Shown here: piece after piece, positions 51,901-61,881 of the stretch
How positions within the stretch are numbered: the first letter of the stretch is position 1
Layout: the number at the start of each line of letters is the position of its first letter
Assembly (NCBI RefSeq): GCF_035994945.1
Contig: NZ_CP108677.1
Location: forward strand, 3,348,001 to 3,412,000
Direction of reading: 5' to 3'
Length of the DNA: 64,000 nucleotides
Source: Streptomyces sp. NBC_01216
GTDB lineage: Bacteria; Actinomycetota; Actinomycetes; Streptomycetales; Streptomycetaceae
Position numbers and translations under genes: made by a program
Notes under the pieces: generated by a model
What the model was told of the DNA's origin: nothing
Databases searched by the model: none
What the model saw: only the letters and a program-made list of their open reading frames with translations

Positions 51901-52887
51901 CGGCGGCGCAGACTCGCCACCCCGCCCGAGGGCGACCGTCCCACCGCCCCGGCCACCGCCGCGACGGCCACGGAGCCGGATGCCCGTCCGCACCCGCAGC
52001 CGGGTTCCGCGCCCAGGCTCGCCCCCGCCGTCCCCGAAGGCCGTTCGTACGCCATAGGAGCGCCCGCGGAGGGCTCGGCCGAGGGCCCCGAACCGCTGGA
52101 CGGTCCGGGCGGCGCGGTCGAGGTGGCCAACAAGCCGCTGCCCCAGCCGGTCGACGACGAACTGCCTCCGGAGCCACTGGACAATCCTCGACGTCTCCTG
52201 GTCTGGCCGGCACCGGACGTCCAGACCCAGCAGGCACTGAGCGACCGTGGCTACCGCCCGGTGATCGTGCACTCCCGCGAGGAGGTCGACGCGCAGATCG
52301 CCGCCTTCCCCGCCGCGCTCTTCGTCGACCCGCTGACCGGTCCCATCACCCGCACCGCGCTCCAGTCACTGCGCCAGGCCGCCGTCGCCGCCGAGGTGCC
52401 GGTACTGCTCGCGGCCGGGCTCGGACAGGCGACCCGGGAAGCCGCGTACGGCGCCGATCCCGCGGTGCTGCTCAAGGCGCTCGCGCCGCGCGACAGCGAG
52501 CAGCACCCGTCCCGTGTACTGCTCATCGAGGAGCACGACGAGATCGCGACCGCCCTCGCGGCGGCCCTGGAGCGGCGGGGCATGCAGGTCGCCCGGGCCT
52601 CGACGGACTCGGAGGCGGTCACGCTGGCCACGCAGACACGGCCGAACCTGGTCGTGATGGACCTGATGCAGGTGCGCCGCCGCCGGGCGGGGATCATCGA
52701 CTGGCTGCGCGCGAACGGGCAGTTGAACCACACGCCGCTCGTCGTCTACACCTCGTCCGGGCTCGACGGGGCCGAGCTGCCGGCGCTGGCCTCCGGCGAG
52801 ACGGTCCTCTTCCTCGCGGAACGCTCCACCAGCACCGAGGTCCAGGCCCGGATCGTGGACCTGCTCGCGAAGATCGGCACGAACTAG
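48997..52887 (+). CDS. large PAS / degenerate histidine-kinase / receiver protein
   Basis: A 1296-residue protein. PAS 1 (about 10-135) and PAS 2 (145-265, AAAEGVVGTDTDGRVVLVNP) lead through a coiled coil to a HisKA-like region in which the phosphorylated His is missing (LGASLRGPLEELRTEL where SHELRTPL is expected). The ATPase-like part (400-525) lacks clear N and G boxes except HGGVVQTHEV. A 500-residue Pro/Ala/Gly linker follows, with TGRRRGR repeats and a PMPMPAP run. A receiver-like domain (1060-1160) then precedes a receiver domain (1171-1290) with Asp1222 (VVMDLMQV) but no conserved Lys. It is probably a scaffold or pseudokinase. GTG 48997 has GGGAGGAAG upstream. Confidence 0.8.
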   Translation: MSSRPSRGAARLAAILDALPDGLVLVNCNGTVVNANTIALGMFETPGTALVGRGLLDLLPSFDSRLIPGSMRMPEGADERGRTKPARMIARRTDGSEFAVEVTSASLEDGREAYDSYSGYTGDELLMLVVRDLTGTLDTEAELARSQRQTEMILRAAAEGVVGTDTDGRVVLVNPAAAQILGFRASDLGGKELHPLILHSRPDGEPFAYEESPLADTLKSGRKHRVRGQVLWAKSGDQVPVDLTTAPVRDGDQLVGAVMTFTDRRPYEQLAEKHAAEIADLTERHASEEERQKERFETLTARHEQLTAVLGASLRGPLEELRTELSSLAADDAGQLWPEANQLLHHLAAGYARMTTLVDNVLGFQRLDAGAEKLVKSVALLDGIVTAGVDGAVELIGPGRVQFAVHAPPIEAEVDAGRLATALAHLVADVAGVDSTGKAKIVAGAAPTDSTIVVAAAQRGDVVRIEVRGPYAGGDPVHQPIVRGIVAAHGGVVQTHEVPGTGGGSAYVLEVPLGNGRGTVAVPPAPEPRSAPEGGAGPADGGRLALPAQASETHGGGRRRARRASTDAFLESAVPAGGGDAEPTGRRRGRTETAAAPAELIPAQSAGTGSPGGEGPPAPVPVPVPGAGTVPGTGPAGGSGPVPVGGAGTVPAEPTGRRRGRPAEGSVVTAAEGAQGRAALGNTVPPQGVPVEATALARALPAVAGGAEPTGEERPTGRRRRALAAAQERAAAAESGPRTPFALPPAGSDRSAPAPEAVSPAGQLRTDAGTPAPVPGADASPMPVPMPAPMPMPAPMPMPMPTPLLPPTAGGDEGRHDAARSTPETDHTPPRAHPLPGATGRRRAVREEAPAETPALTEDVPGAVVPELPTPAGTTTGTGSVPLPPALPSPAQPLPAEAPADATTTQGGRAFNVRTLGQGVPFAQQIAAQQNGRSTQNGAQSGQGAQTGQGTPGEQSSVSNGSGSNGSGRRRRLATPPEGDRPTAPATAATATEPDARPHPQPGSAPRLAPAVPEGRSYAIGAPAEGSAEGPEPLDGPGGAVEVANKPLPQPVDDELPPEPLDNPRRLLVWPAPDVQTQQALSDRGYRPVIVHSREEVDAQIAAFPAALFVDPLTGPITRTALQSLRQAAVAAEVPVLLAAGLGQATREAAYGADPAVLLKALAPRDSEQHPSRVLLIEEHDEIATALAAALERRGMQVARASTDSEAVTLATQTRPNLVVMDLMQVRRRRAGIIDWLRANGQLNHTPLVVYTSSGLDGAELPALASGETVLFLAERSTSTEVQARIVDLLAKIGTN

Positions 52888-52931
52888 GACGCGATCGAGG
52901 GGCCCGAGGGCCGAGGACACCCGCGAACGGC

Positions 52932-52972
52932 CGAGGACGGCCGGCGCCGGTGCTCGGCGTCGGCCGTCCTCG
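52932..52972. terminator. bidirectional terminator
   Basis: A perfect 12-bp stem (52932-52943 with 52961-52972) between the convergent PAS protein and acyl-CoA ligase genes. Confidence 0.75.
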
Positions 52973-53082
52973 CGCACCGCGGTGGAAGGGCGGCGTGCCC
53001 CTTCCACGCGGCTGCCCGCTCGGTTTCCCTCCGAGCCCACCGGTCCCCTGGCCGGTCCCACCGGGTCCCCGGCCGGGGCGGA

Positions 53083-54729
<1,647 letters not shown>

Positions 54730-54781
54730 GGCGTCCTCCCGGTGGGCGCTACGTGGCAGTAAGGGTGTGGAGATTCTGCGC

Positions 54782-54799
54782 ACATACCACTTGGTATGT
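54782..54799 (-). promoter_or_regulatory. palindromic operator upstream of acyl-CoA ligase
   Basis: ACATACC-ACTT-GGTATGT is a perfect 18-bp palindrome in an AT-rich patch 53 bases from the GTG start. Its size and symmetry suit a TetR-family fatty-acid regulator; no such gene is adjacent. Confidence 0.6.
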
Positions 54800-54907
54800 C
54801 ACTACCCGGGAGTATGGAAATTGCCAGTGAACACTGGCGAAGGTATCGCGTCCGGACCCGGCCCGCCCTCCGGCCGACGTCGCGACCTGCGGGAACTGCC
54901 GTGAGCG

Positions 54908-55498
54908 CTAACGGACGGGTGCCAGCTCGGGGTCCTCGCGGAGCTTGCGGAGAGCCCGCGACACCGCGCTCTTGACCGTACCGATCGACACCCCGAGGAT
55001 CTCGGCCGTCTGCGCCTCGCTCAGGTCCTCGTAGTAGCGAAGGACGACCATCGCCCGCTGGCGGTCGGGGAGCTTCATCACGGCGCTCCACATGGCGTCG
55101 TGCAGCACCTGCTGTTCGGCCGGGTCCGCCTGCGGCCGACCCGCGGGCTCCGGCAGCTCCTCGCAGACGAACTCGTCGACCTTGCGCTTGCGCCACTGGG
55201 ACGTCCGGGTGTTCAGCAGCGCCCGGCGGACGTAGCCGTCCAGCGCCCGATGGTCCTCGATCCGTTCCCAGGCCACGAAGGTCTTGGCCAGCGCGGTCTG
55301 GAGCAGGTCCTCGGCGTCCGACGCGTTCGCTGTCAGCGAGCGGGCGGTACGCAGCAGCACGGGCCCTCGGGCCCGGACGTACGAGGAGAAGGAGGGGTAG
55401 CCGGCCGTCACGGCAGTGTGGCCGGCACGTTCCGTGGTCACGCCGGTGGCGGCCGTGGAGGCGCCGGCGCAGACGGGGCCGGAGGAGGGCGGAGTCAT
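54908..55498 (-). CDS. ECF sigma factor of the SigE (actinobacterial) family
   Basis: A 196-residue ECF sigma factor. Region 2 is RTARSLTANASDAEDLLQTA then LAKTFVAWERIEDHRALDGY; region 4 is KLPDRQRAMVVLRYYEDLSE, AQTAEILGVSIGTVKSAVSR. It has a 40-residue N-terminal extension. A TAGCGT box (55505-55510 complement) ends 6 bases before ATG 55498, so the transcript may be leaderless. No anti-sigma gene is adjacent. Confidence 0.88.
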   Translation of the reverse strand: MTPPSSGPVCAGASTAATGVTTERAGHTAVTAGYPSFSSYVRARGPVLLRTARSLTANASDAEDLLQTALAKTFVAWERIEDHRALDGYVRRALLNTRTSQWRKRKVDEFVCEELPEPAGRPQADPAEQQVLHDAMWSAVMKLPDRQRAMVVLRYYEDLSEAQTAEILGVSIGTVKSAVSRALRKLREDPELAPVR

Positions 55499-55709
55499 GG
55501 TTCCACGCTAGGAGCGGCCGGGTGCCCGGGGATCGGCCCCAGGTCCCGAACCGCCCTCCGCCTCAGGTTGTAGGGGTGGGGGGGACCAGACCTCCTGAAG
55601 GTGGAGAGCGACTCAGGGTCGGGGCGGGGGCGAGGCCGGGCCGCGGCCGGAGGTGAGGGCCCCTCGGAGCGGGCATGTCAGGGCCGGGGAAGCCAGGCCG
55701 CCGGGAAGG

Positions 55710-56708
55710 TCAGGGTGCGAGGAGGGTGGGTGTGGCGACGGCGGCGACCGGGCCGTCGACGGCGTTGCGGTCGATCGTCAGCGTCCGGCCCCCGTGGGAC
55801 TCCCGGACGTTGCCCGCGTACTGGTGGACCCGGCCGTGCTCCAGCCACGCCGGCAGCGGCAGGGCGCTCTCCGAGTACAGCGCGGGCGCGCCCAGCCAGC
55901 GCGCGAACCAGATCACCGAGGGCAGGTCCACGACCCCGGCCTTCCGGGCCTCCTCCATGTGCCGCACTCCGCTGTCGGCGCTGCTGTAGAAGCCGGGCAG
56001 GTAGCCCTGACGGCGCACCTCACGGTTCCAGGCACGCACGAAGAGCAGGGTGGTGTCGGCACAGGCGCGGTCGGTGAGCGCGTAAGCCTCCATGTCGAGG
56101 TAGAGCGCGCTGGCCGGACCGATGCCGATCGCTCCCGCCGCCCGGACCGCCTCCACGCCCTCCTCGGTGCCCTGGGTCCACGGGTCGTCTCCGATCGGGA
56201 CGTGCTTCTTGTGCGCGGCGAACACGCACGGCGCCTGGGAGCCCACGAAGACCGGCAGCAGCCGCCAGCCCTGGGCGTGCACCGAGGCGACCCAGTGCGC
56301 GGTCAGGTTCGGCTGCACCGGGCAGCCCCGGCCGCGCCCCCCGAAGTACACCCCGACGGCCCGGTACGGCGACTCGAGCCAGGCTTCCATCACCGCCTGC
56401 GACGGCGCCTCGCAGGTGTCGAAGCCGTTCCCCGTGAAGTACTGGTACCCGAAGCCGTCTCCGCCCTGCGCGGCGGCGGGCCCCCGAGCGGCCTCGGACC
56501 GGGCGGCGGGCCCCGGGGCGGCACGGGCTTCGGAGGCGGGTCCGGGACCGGGACCCGGTTCCGGCGGGGCCGGGAGACCGGGCAGGTGGGCGGCGGGGGC
56601 GGCGGCCGTCGCGGGGGCTATGAGCAGAGCGGCGGCGAGCGCGGCCCAGAGGAGCCGCGCCCGTGGGGACGGATCGCGAGGTCGCGTCGCGTCCAGGGAG
56701 TCGTTCAT
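55710..56708 (-). CDS. secreted DUF1906 (glycoside-hydrolase-like) protein
   Basis: A 332-residue exported protein. The signal peptide (about 20-48, LLWAALAAALLIAPATAAAP) is followed by a Pro/Ala-rich linker. The DUF1906 domain (about 95-325) follows: YFTGNGFDTCEAPSQAVMEA, VGVYFGGRGRGCPVQPNLTA, PVFVGSQAP, ASALYLDMEAYALTD, GYLPGFYSSADSGVRH, VIWFARWLG. The acidic residues in YLDMEAY fit a TIM-barrel glycosidase-like site, as in Rv2525c. Likely acts on the cell wall. ATG 56708 is the start. Confidence 0.88.
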   Translation of the reverse strand: MNDSLDATRPRDPSPRARLLWAALAAALLIAPATAAAPAAHLPGLPAPPEPGPGPGPASEARAAPGPAARSEAARGPAAAQGGDGFGYQYFTGNGFDTCEAPSQAVMEAWLESPYRAVGVYFGGRGRGCPVQPNLTAHWVASVHAQGWRLLPVFVGSQAPCVFAAHKKHVPIGDDPWTQGTEEGVEAVRAAGAIGIGPASALYLDMEAYALTDRACADTTLLFVRAWNREVRRQGYLPGFYSSADSGVRHMEEARKAGVVDLPSVIWFARWLGAPALYSESALPLPAWLEHGRVHQYAGNVRESHGGRTLTIDRNAVDGPVAAVATPTLLAP

Positions 56709-56760
56709 GGGGCGAGTGAAGAACGGCGTGCCCCGCCCGGCCACCGCTCGGGCCGTCGTC

Positions 56761-57930
56761 TCAGCCGTCCGTGCCCAGGATCAACCCGGATGTGGGAACC
56801 CCGGCGCCCGCCGTGACCAGCACCCGCGCCGCCCCGGGTACCTGGTTCACGGACGTCCCCCGCACCTGCCGCACCGCCTCCGCGATGCCGTTCATCCCGT
56901 GCAGGTACGCCTCACCCAGCTGGCCGCCGTGGGTGTTCAGCGGCAGCCCGTCCGCCGCGACGAAGTCGGCCGCTTCCCCGCGGGCGCAGAAACCGAACTC
57001 CTCCAGCTGCATCAGGACGAACGGGGTGAAGTGGTCGTAGAGGATGCCCACGTCGATGTCGCCGGCTCTCAGCCCGGAGGTCCGCCACAGCCGACGGGCC
57101 ACCACACCCGTCTCGGGCAGGCCGCTCAGATCGTCCCGGTAGTAGCTGGTCATCGCCTCCTGGCTGCGCCCCGCGCCCTGCGCCGCGGCGGTGATCACCG
57201 CGGGCGGGTGGCGCAGGTCCCGGGCCCGTTCGGCCGAGGTGACGACCAGCGCCTGGCCGCCGTCGGTCTCCTGGCAGCAGTCGAGGAGCCGCAGCGGCTC
57301 GGCGATCCAGCGCGAGGCGGCGTGGTCGGCGAGGGTGATCGGCCTGCCGTGGAAGTAGGCGGCGGGGTTGCGGGCCGCGTGGCGGCGGTCGGTCACGGCC
57401 ACATGGCCGAACGCCTCGGGGGTCAGGCCGTGGGTGTGCAGATAGCGCTGGGCGATCATGGCCACCCAGGAGGCCGGGGTGAGCAGGCCGGAGGGAAGCT
57501 GCCAGCCGAGTGCGGCACCCTCGGCGGAGGGCTCCCGCCGCTGCACCCCGGAGCCGAAGCGCCGGCCCGAGCGTTCGTTGAACGCCCGGTAGCAGACGAC
57601 GACTTCGGCGACCCCGGCGGCCACGGCGAGGGCGGCCTGCTGGACGGTGGCGCAGGCGGCACCGCCGCCGTAGTGGATGCGGGAGAAGAAGGCCAGTTCC
57701 CCGACGCCGACCGCCTGGGCGACCGTGATCTCGGGGCTGGTGTCCATCGTGAAGGTGACCATGCCGTCGACGTCGGCGGGGGTCAGTCCGGCGTCGTCGA
57801 GGGCCGCGTGCACCGCCTCGACGGCCAGTTTGAGTTCGCTGCGGCCGGAGTCCTTGGAGAACTCGGTCGCGCCGATACCGGCGAGGGCGGCCCTGCCTCC
57901 GAGCAGGTCGGTCGCACCGCGCATGCTCAT
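56761..57930 (-). CDS. Ltp2-like thiolase-fold lipid-transfer protein (retro-aldolase type)
   Basis: A 389-residue SCP-x/Ltp2-type protein: ALAGIGATEFSKDSGRSELK at the start, YGGGAACATVQQAALAVAAG, YHTHGLTPEAFGHVAV-like centre, DCCQETDGGQALVVTSAERA, and the end LPLNTHGGQLGEAYLHGMNG. In mycobacteria Ltp2 cleaves the last carbons of the sterol side chain together with the DUF35 subunit of ChsH2. The ATG at 57930 overlaps the upstream MaoC stop (ATGA). It is the last gene of the five-gene operon. Confidence 0.82.
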   Translation of the reverse strand: MSMRGATDLLGGRAALAGIGATEFSKDSGRSELKLAVEAVHAALDDAGLTPADVDGMVTFTMDTSPEITVAQAVGVGELAFFSRIHYGGGAACATVQQAALAVAAGVAEVVVCYRAFNERSGRRFGSGVQRREPSAEGAALGWQLPSGLLTPASWVAMIAQRYLHTHGLTPEAFGHVAVTDRRHAARNPAAYFHGRPITLADHAASRWIAEPLRLLDCCQETDGGQALVVTSAERARDLRHPPAVITAAAQGAGRSQEAMTSYYRDDLSGLPETGVVARRLWRTSGLRAGDIDVGILYDHFTPFVLMQLEEFGFCARGEAADFVAADGLPLNTHGGQLGEAYLHGMNGIAEAVRQVRGTSVNQVPGAARVLVTAGAGVPTSGLILGTDG

Positions 57931-58337
57931 CGCTCGCCCTCCCGTCCGGCGGGCGGCCATGTCACCGTCACCGTCACCGTGCCCGTGACGTGACGGCCGA
58001 TCCCGTTGACCCCGACCACGCTGACCCGCGCGGTGTCGCCGTCGACTTCGGCGACGGTACCGGTCAAGGTCAGCGTGTCTCCGGGGTAGTTGGGTGCGCC
58101 GAGTCGTATCGCCACCTTGCGGAGCACGGCGCCGGGGCCGAAATGACCGGTGATGTAGCGGCCCACCAGACCGTTGGTCGTGAGGATGTTCATGAAGATG
58201 TCCGGGGAGCCCTTCTCCCGGGCGAGTTCCGCGTCGTGGTGGACGTCCTGGTAGTCCCGTGAGGCGACGGCCCCGGCGACGATCAGGGTCCGCGTGACCG
58301 GGATCTCCAGCGGGGGCAGTACGTCTCCGGGGTTCAC
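57927..58337 (-). CDS. MaoC-type hydratase subunit (ChsH1-like)
   Basis: A 136-residue hotdog-fold hydratase: VTRTLIVAGAVASRDYQDVH then HDAELAREKGSPDIFMNI carries the hydratase motif with Asp and His, and NTTNGLVGRY-like text follows (ILTTNGLVGRYITGHFGPGA). The GTG start overlaps the upstream dehydrogenase stop as GTGA. In the igr system ChsH1 pairs with ChsH2 to hydrate the C3 side-chain enoyl-CoA; the same pairing is likely here. Confidence 0.82.
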   Translation of the reverse strand: MNPGDVLPPLEIPVTRTLIVAGAVASRDYQDVHHDAELAREKGSPDIFMNILTTNGLVGRYITGHFGPGAVLRKVAIRLGAPNYPGDTLTLTGTVAEVDGDTARVSVVGVNGIGRHVTGTVTVTVTWPPAGREGER

Positions 58338-59470
58338 GACCCGCCTCCCCTCGCGAGCAGGTCGCCCAGTGCGGCCAGCACCTCGGTGCCGCACCCGAGG
58401 TGGGCGTCGAGCTGCCTGCCCCAGAGGAAGTGCCGATGGACGGGATGGCCGAGGTCGGCTCCCATGCCACCGTGCAGATGCTGGCCGGCGTGGACGACCC
58501 GCTTTCCCGCCTCCGACGCCCACCAGGCGGCGGTCAGCGCGTGCTCCTCGGCCGGCAGCGCCCGGTCGTGCCGCCAGGCCGCTTCGTAGGCCGTGACCCG
58601 GATCGCCTCGATGTCCATGTACGCGTCGGCCGCGCGCAGTTGGACCGCCTGCCGGGTCGCGAGCGGGCGGCCGAACTGCTCCCGCCCGGAGGTGTGGGTG
58701 ACGGCACGTGCCAGGGAACCGGCGCAGACCCCGGCCTGGAGCCCGGCGAACGCGATCCGCGCCGACGCCCGCACGGAGGCACAGGCCGCCGCACCGTCCG
58801 CCTCGCCCCCGGCACCCCGCTGCCCACCCCCGATCCGCTCGCCGCGGGCGCCGTCGAGCACGAGTCGCCCGGCGGCCCAGGGAGCGGTCAGCTCGACGGG
58901 CGTGACGGTCACCCCGGGCCCGGCGCCACCGGGCCGGGGCTCCTCGGGTCCGGCGCCCCCGAGAGGCACGAGCCACAGAGTGTCGTGCCGGTCCGGTACG
59001 AGGACGTGTGTGGCGTCCCGGAGCCACGGCACCCGGTCCACCGTCCCGGTGAGCCTGCCCCACCCGCCCTCCCCGTCAGACCCGCCCTCCCCGTCGCGCT
59101 CCGAACGGATCCGCCCGGGGTCGTCGAGCGCCCCGGCCACCACCGTCGTACCGTCCCGCAGCCCCGGCAGCAGCCGGGCGCGCTGCTCGTCCGTACCGTG
59201 GCGGGCGACGGCGAGCAGCCCGTACACACAGCTCGCCGTGAAGGGCACCTGGGCCGTCACCCGTCCCTGCTCCTCGGCGAGCAGCACGAGACCGAGCAGG
59301 CCGGTCGCCTCCACGGCTTCCGGCAGCCCGGCCGCGCACAGGGCCTTCCACAGTTCGGGGTCGGTGCCCGTTCCGGCGGCCTTCAGCCTTTCGTGCGTGG
59401 CCAGATCGCCGAAGACGCGTGCCGCGAGCTCCCGGGCCGCGGCCTGCTCCTGCGTGGGTGTGAAATCCAT
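58334..59470 (-). CDS. acyl-CoA dehydrogenase (FadE29/ChsE-like subunit)
   Basis: A 378-residue flavoprotein: MDFTPTQEQAAARELAARVF, ASCVYGLLAVARHGTDEQRA, then HTSGREQFGRPLATRQAVQL and YEAAWRHDRALPAEEHALTA, QHLHGGMGADLGHPVHRHFL. The central part carries a Gly/Pro-rich insertion compared with the family. It probably forms a heterotetramer with the dehydrogenase at 60,668, as FadE28-FadE29 do. It starts 2 bases after the previous stop. Confidence 0.82.
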   Translation of the reverse strand: MDFTPTQEQAAARELAARVFGDLATHERLKAAGTGTDPELWKALCAAGLPEAVEATGLLGLVLLAEEQGRVTAQVPFTASCVYGLLAVARHGTDEQRARLLPGLRDGTTVVAGALDDPGRIRSERDGEGGSDGEGGWGRLTGTVDRVPWLRDATHVLVPDRHDTLWLVPLGGAGPEEPRPGGAGPGVTVTPVELTAPWAAGRLVLDGARGERIGGGQRGAGGEADGAAACASVRASARIAFAGLQAGVCAGSLARAVTHTSGREQFGRPLATRQAVQLRAADAYMDIEAIRVTAYEAAWRHDRALPAEEHALTAAWWASEAGKRVVHAGQHLHGGMGADLGHPVHRHFLWGRQLDAHLGCGTEVLAALGDLLARGGGS

Positions 59471-59471
59471 G

Positions 59472-60671
59472 TCAGTCCTCACCTCCCGGCAGCCCCCGGA
59501 AGACGGGGAGCTCCAGTTCCTCGTCCACGCGCAGGAACTCCAGCCGCACCGGCATCCCGATACGGACCTTGTCGTACGGCACGCCGACCACGTTGGCGAC
59601 CATCCGTACGCCTTCGGCCAGTTCGATCAGCCCGACGGCGTAGGGCGGGTCGAAGGCGGGGAACGGCGGATGGTGCATCACCACGTACGAGAAGACCGTC
59701 CCGGAGCCGCCCGCCTCGACCGTGTCCCACTCCTGAGAGCCACAGGCATTGCAGCCGGGCAGCCAGGGGAAGCGGGGTGTCGCACAGTCCTCGCACCGTT
59801 GGATGAGGAGCCGGCGGCGGGACACGCCCTCCCAGAAGCCCGCGTTGTCCCGGTTGACGACGGGCCTGGGCCGCCGGACCGCGGTCCCCCGGACCGCCCC
59901 CTTCGCTCCGGCGCCGCTCGCCGCCGGCCGACCACCGGCCGCCCCGCTCCCATCCCTCACGGGGGTGGCACCGGCCGTCTCCAGCGCCTCGTCCTGCCGG
60001 GCAACCGGGTTCGTGGCGGCTCCCCCGGGACCCCGGGTCCGGGGCGGCTTCGCGGCGGCCGGAGCGTACTTGAGGACCCGGAAGCGGTGCGTGCCCGCGA
60101 GCTCGCCGTCGGCATGGACGTCCATCCGGGTGGTGACGAAGTACCCCGAGCCGAGACGGGTGTTCTTGCGCACCGAGACGGACTCGATGACCGCGTCGAA
60201 GGTGATCGTGGCACCCGGACGCAGGGGCCGCAGGTACTCCTGCTCGCAGTCGGTGGCGACCACCGAGGTGCAACCGGCCTCGTCGAGGAGTGCCGACAGC
60301 TCGTCGTACGGTCCGTCGCGGTCGGGGTGCCCCGACAGGCCGCCCATCGTCCATGCCTGGAGCATCGTGGGCGGGGCGACGGCGTCCGGCCCCTGGTAGG
60401 CGGGATGGGCGTCGCCCATGGCCTCGCACCAGTGCCTGATCATCACCGCGTTGACCGGGTCCTTGCCGATGCCCGCGGCGACGGCGACCCGCCCCTCGTA
60501 CCCCTTAAGCCGCCACTCGAAGGCACGGACAGCCGCCTCGCCCGCAGCGCCCGCCTTTCTCGCGTCGCTCCCGTCTCGTCTCCCGCCCGCCTCGCCCGCA
60601 GCGCCCGCAGCGCCCGCCGCAGGCTTGCCACCCGCCTTGGGGGACCCGCCCGCCTCGCCGTCACCGTTCAC
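59472..60671 (-). CDS. MaoC / DUF35 OB-fold fusion (ChsH2-like)
   Basis: A 399-residue two-domain protein. A Gly/Ala-rich start of about 45 residues precedes a MaoC-like hotdog domain (residues about 50-230, IRHWCEAMGDAHPAYQGPDA). An Ala/Gly/Pro-rich linker leads to a DUF35 domain (about 280-395) with a rubredoxin-like zinc site CEDC...CNAC (QRCEDCATPRFPWLPGCNAC) and an OB fold. This is the ChsH2 architecture, in which the DUF35 part partners Ltp2. GTGA overlap at the start. Confidence 0.85.
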   Translation of the reverse strand: MNGDGEAGGSPKAGGKPAAGAAGAAGEAGGRRDGSDARKAGAAGEAAVRAFEWRLKGYEGRVAVAAGIGKDPVNAVMIRHWCEAMGDAHPAYQGPDAVAPPTMLQAWTMGGLSGHPDRDGPYDELSALLDEAGCTSVVATDCEQEYLRPLRPGATITFDAVIESVSVRKNTRLGSGYFVTTRMDVHADGELAGTHRFRVLKYAPAAAKPPRTRGPGGAATNPVARQDEALETAGATPVRDGSGAAGGRPAASGAGAKGAVRGTAVRRPRPVVNRDNAGFWEGVSRRRLLIQRCEDCATPRFPWLPGCNACGSQEWDTVEAGGSGTVFSYVVMHHPPFPAFDPPYAVGLIELAEGVRMVANVVGVPYDKVRIGMPVRLEFLRVDEELELPVFRGLPGGED

Positions 60672-61846
60672 CGTTCACCGCCTTCCCGCCTCATGCCGGC
60701 CATCCCGAGCCGCGTCCTCGCGACGATCTCGCGCTGTACCTCGCTCACCCCTCCCCCGAAGGTGTTGATCTGCGCGGCTCGGTTCATCCGCTCGAGCTCG
60801 CCGCCCTCGAACGTCCCCGGCGACCCCGCCCGCACGAGGGCCGCCCCGCCCGCGATCTCCTGGCAGATGCGGTACACCTCGACCGCCGACTCGGTTCCCG
60901 CGAACTTCACGCCGCTGGCGTCACCGGGGGCCAGTCGGCCCGCCCCCACATCCCCCACCAGACGCCAGTTGAGCAGGCGCGTCGCCGCCAGCCGGGCGTG
61001 CGCCTCGGCCGCTCGCATCCGGATCCACGGCTCGTCGATCCGGCGCCGCCCGGTCGCGGGGTCGGCGGTCCGGGCCGCGGTGAGCGCCGCCGCGTAGAAG
61101 TCCTCGGCCTGCATTCCGATGGCGGCGAGCGCGACCCGCTCGTGGTTCAGCTGTTCTGTGATCAACTCCCAGCCGCCGTCCTGCCGGCCCACGAGGTTTC
61201 CGGCCGGGACGCGGATACCGTCGTAGTACGTCGACGTGGTCGTCAGGCCGCCGACCGTCTCGATCGGCGTCCAGGAGAACCCGGGCGCGTCCGTGGGGAC
61301 CAGGACGATCGAGATGCCCCGGTGTCTGGGTGCCTCGGAGTCGGTACGGCAGGCGAGCCAGATCCAGTCGGCGTTCTGGGCGTTGGAGGTGAAGACCTTC
61401 TGCCCGTCGATCCGCCAGGAGTCCCCGTCCCGGACCGCCCTCGTGCGCAGGGCAGCGAGGTCGGTACCGGCCTCCGGCTCGCTGTACCCGATCGCGAAGA
61501 CGGTCTCGCCGCGCAGGATCCGGGGCAGGAAATACGCCTTCTGCTCCTCGGTGCCTTGTCGCATCAGGGTCGGGCCGACAGTGTTGAGCGTGACCATGGA
61601 GACGGGGGCGCCGGCCCGGTACGCCTCGTCGAAGAAGACGAACTGCTCCGCGGGGCCGCGGCCCTGTCCGCCGTACTCCTCGGGCCAGCCCAGTCCGAGC
61701 ATGCCGTCGTCTCCGATGCGGCGGAGCAGACGTCGCTGCGCGGCTCCGTCGGCCGACGGCGGTGGGCCGTCGGGCATCACTTCGCGAAAGTAGGAACGCA
61801 GTTCGGCGCGCAGCCGCAGCTGTTGCTCGGTGGGGGCGAGGTGCAC
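60668..61846 (-). CDS. acyl-CoA dehydrogenase (FadE28/ChsE-like subunit)
   Basis: A 392-residue flavoprotein, first gene of the igr-like operon. Family marks: WPEEYGGQGRGPAEQFVFFD, FAIGYSEPEAGTDLAALRTR, IDGQKVFTSNAQNADWIWLA, and GTESAVEVYRICQEIAGGAA near the end. GTG 61846 has GGGAGG 8 bases upstream. A TTGACA box with a palindrome at the -10 region lies just before it. The operon is 60668-57927 with every junction overlapping or within 2 bases. Confidence 0.87.
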   Translation of the reverse strand: MHLAPTEQQLRLRAELRSYFREVMPDGPPPSADGAAQRRLLRRIGDDGMLGLGWPEEYGGQGRGPAEQFVFFDEAYRAGAPVSMVTLNTVGPTLMRQGTEEQKAYFLPRILRGETVFAIGYSEPEAGTDLAALRTRAVRDGDSWRIDGQKVFTSNAQNADWIWLACRTDSEAPRHRGISIVLVPTDAPGFSWTPIETVGGLTTTSTYYDGIRVPAGNLVGRQDGGWELITEQLNHERVALAAIGMQAEDFYAAALTAARTADPATGRRRIDEPWIRMRAAEAHARLAATRLLNWRLVGDVGAGRLAPGDASGVKFAGTESAVEVYRICQEIAGGAALVRAGSPGTFEGGELERMNRAAQINTFGGGVSEVQREIVARTRLGMAGMRREGGER

Positions 61847-61881
61847 GACGACGACCTCCCGGACGGGAACGACTCAGGTTT

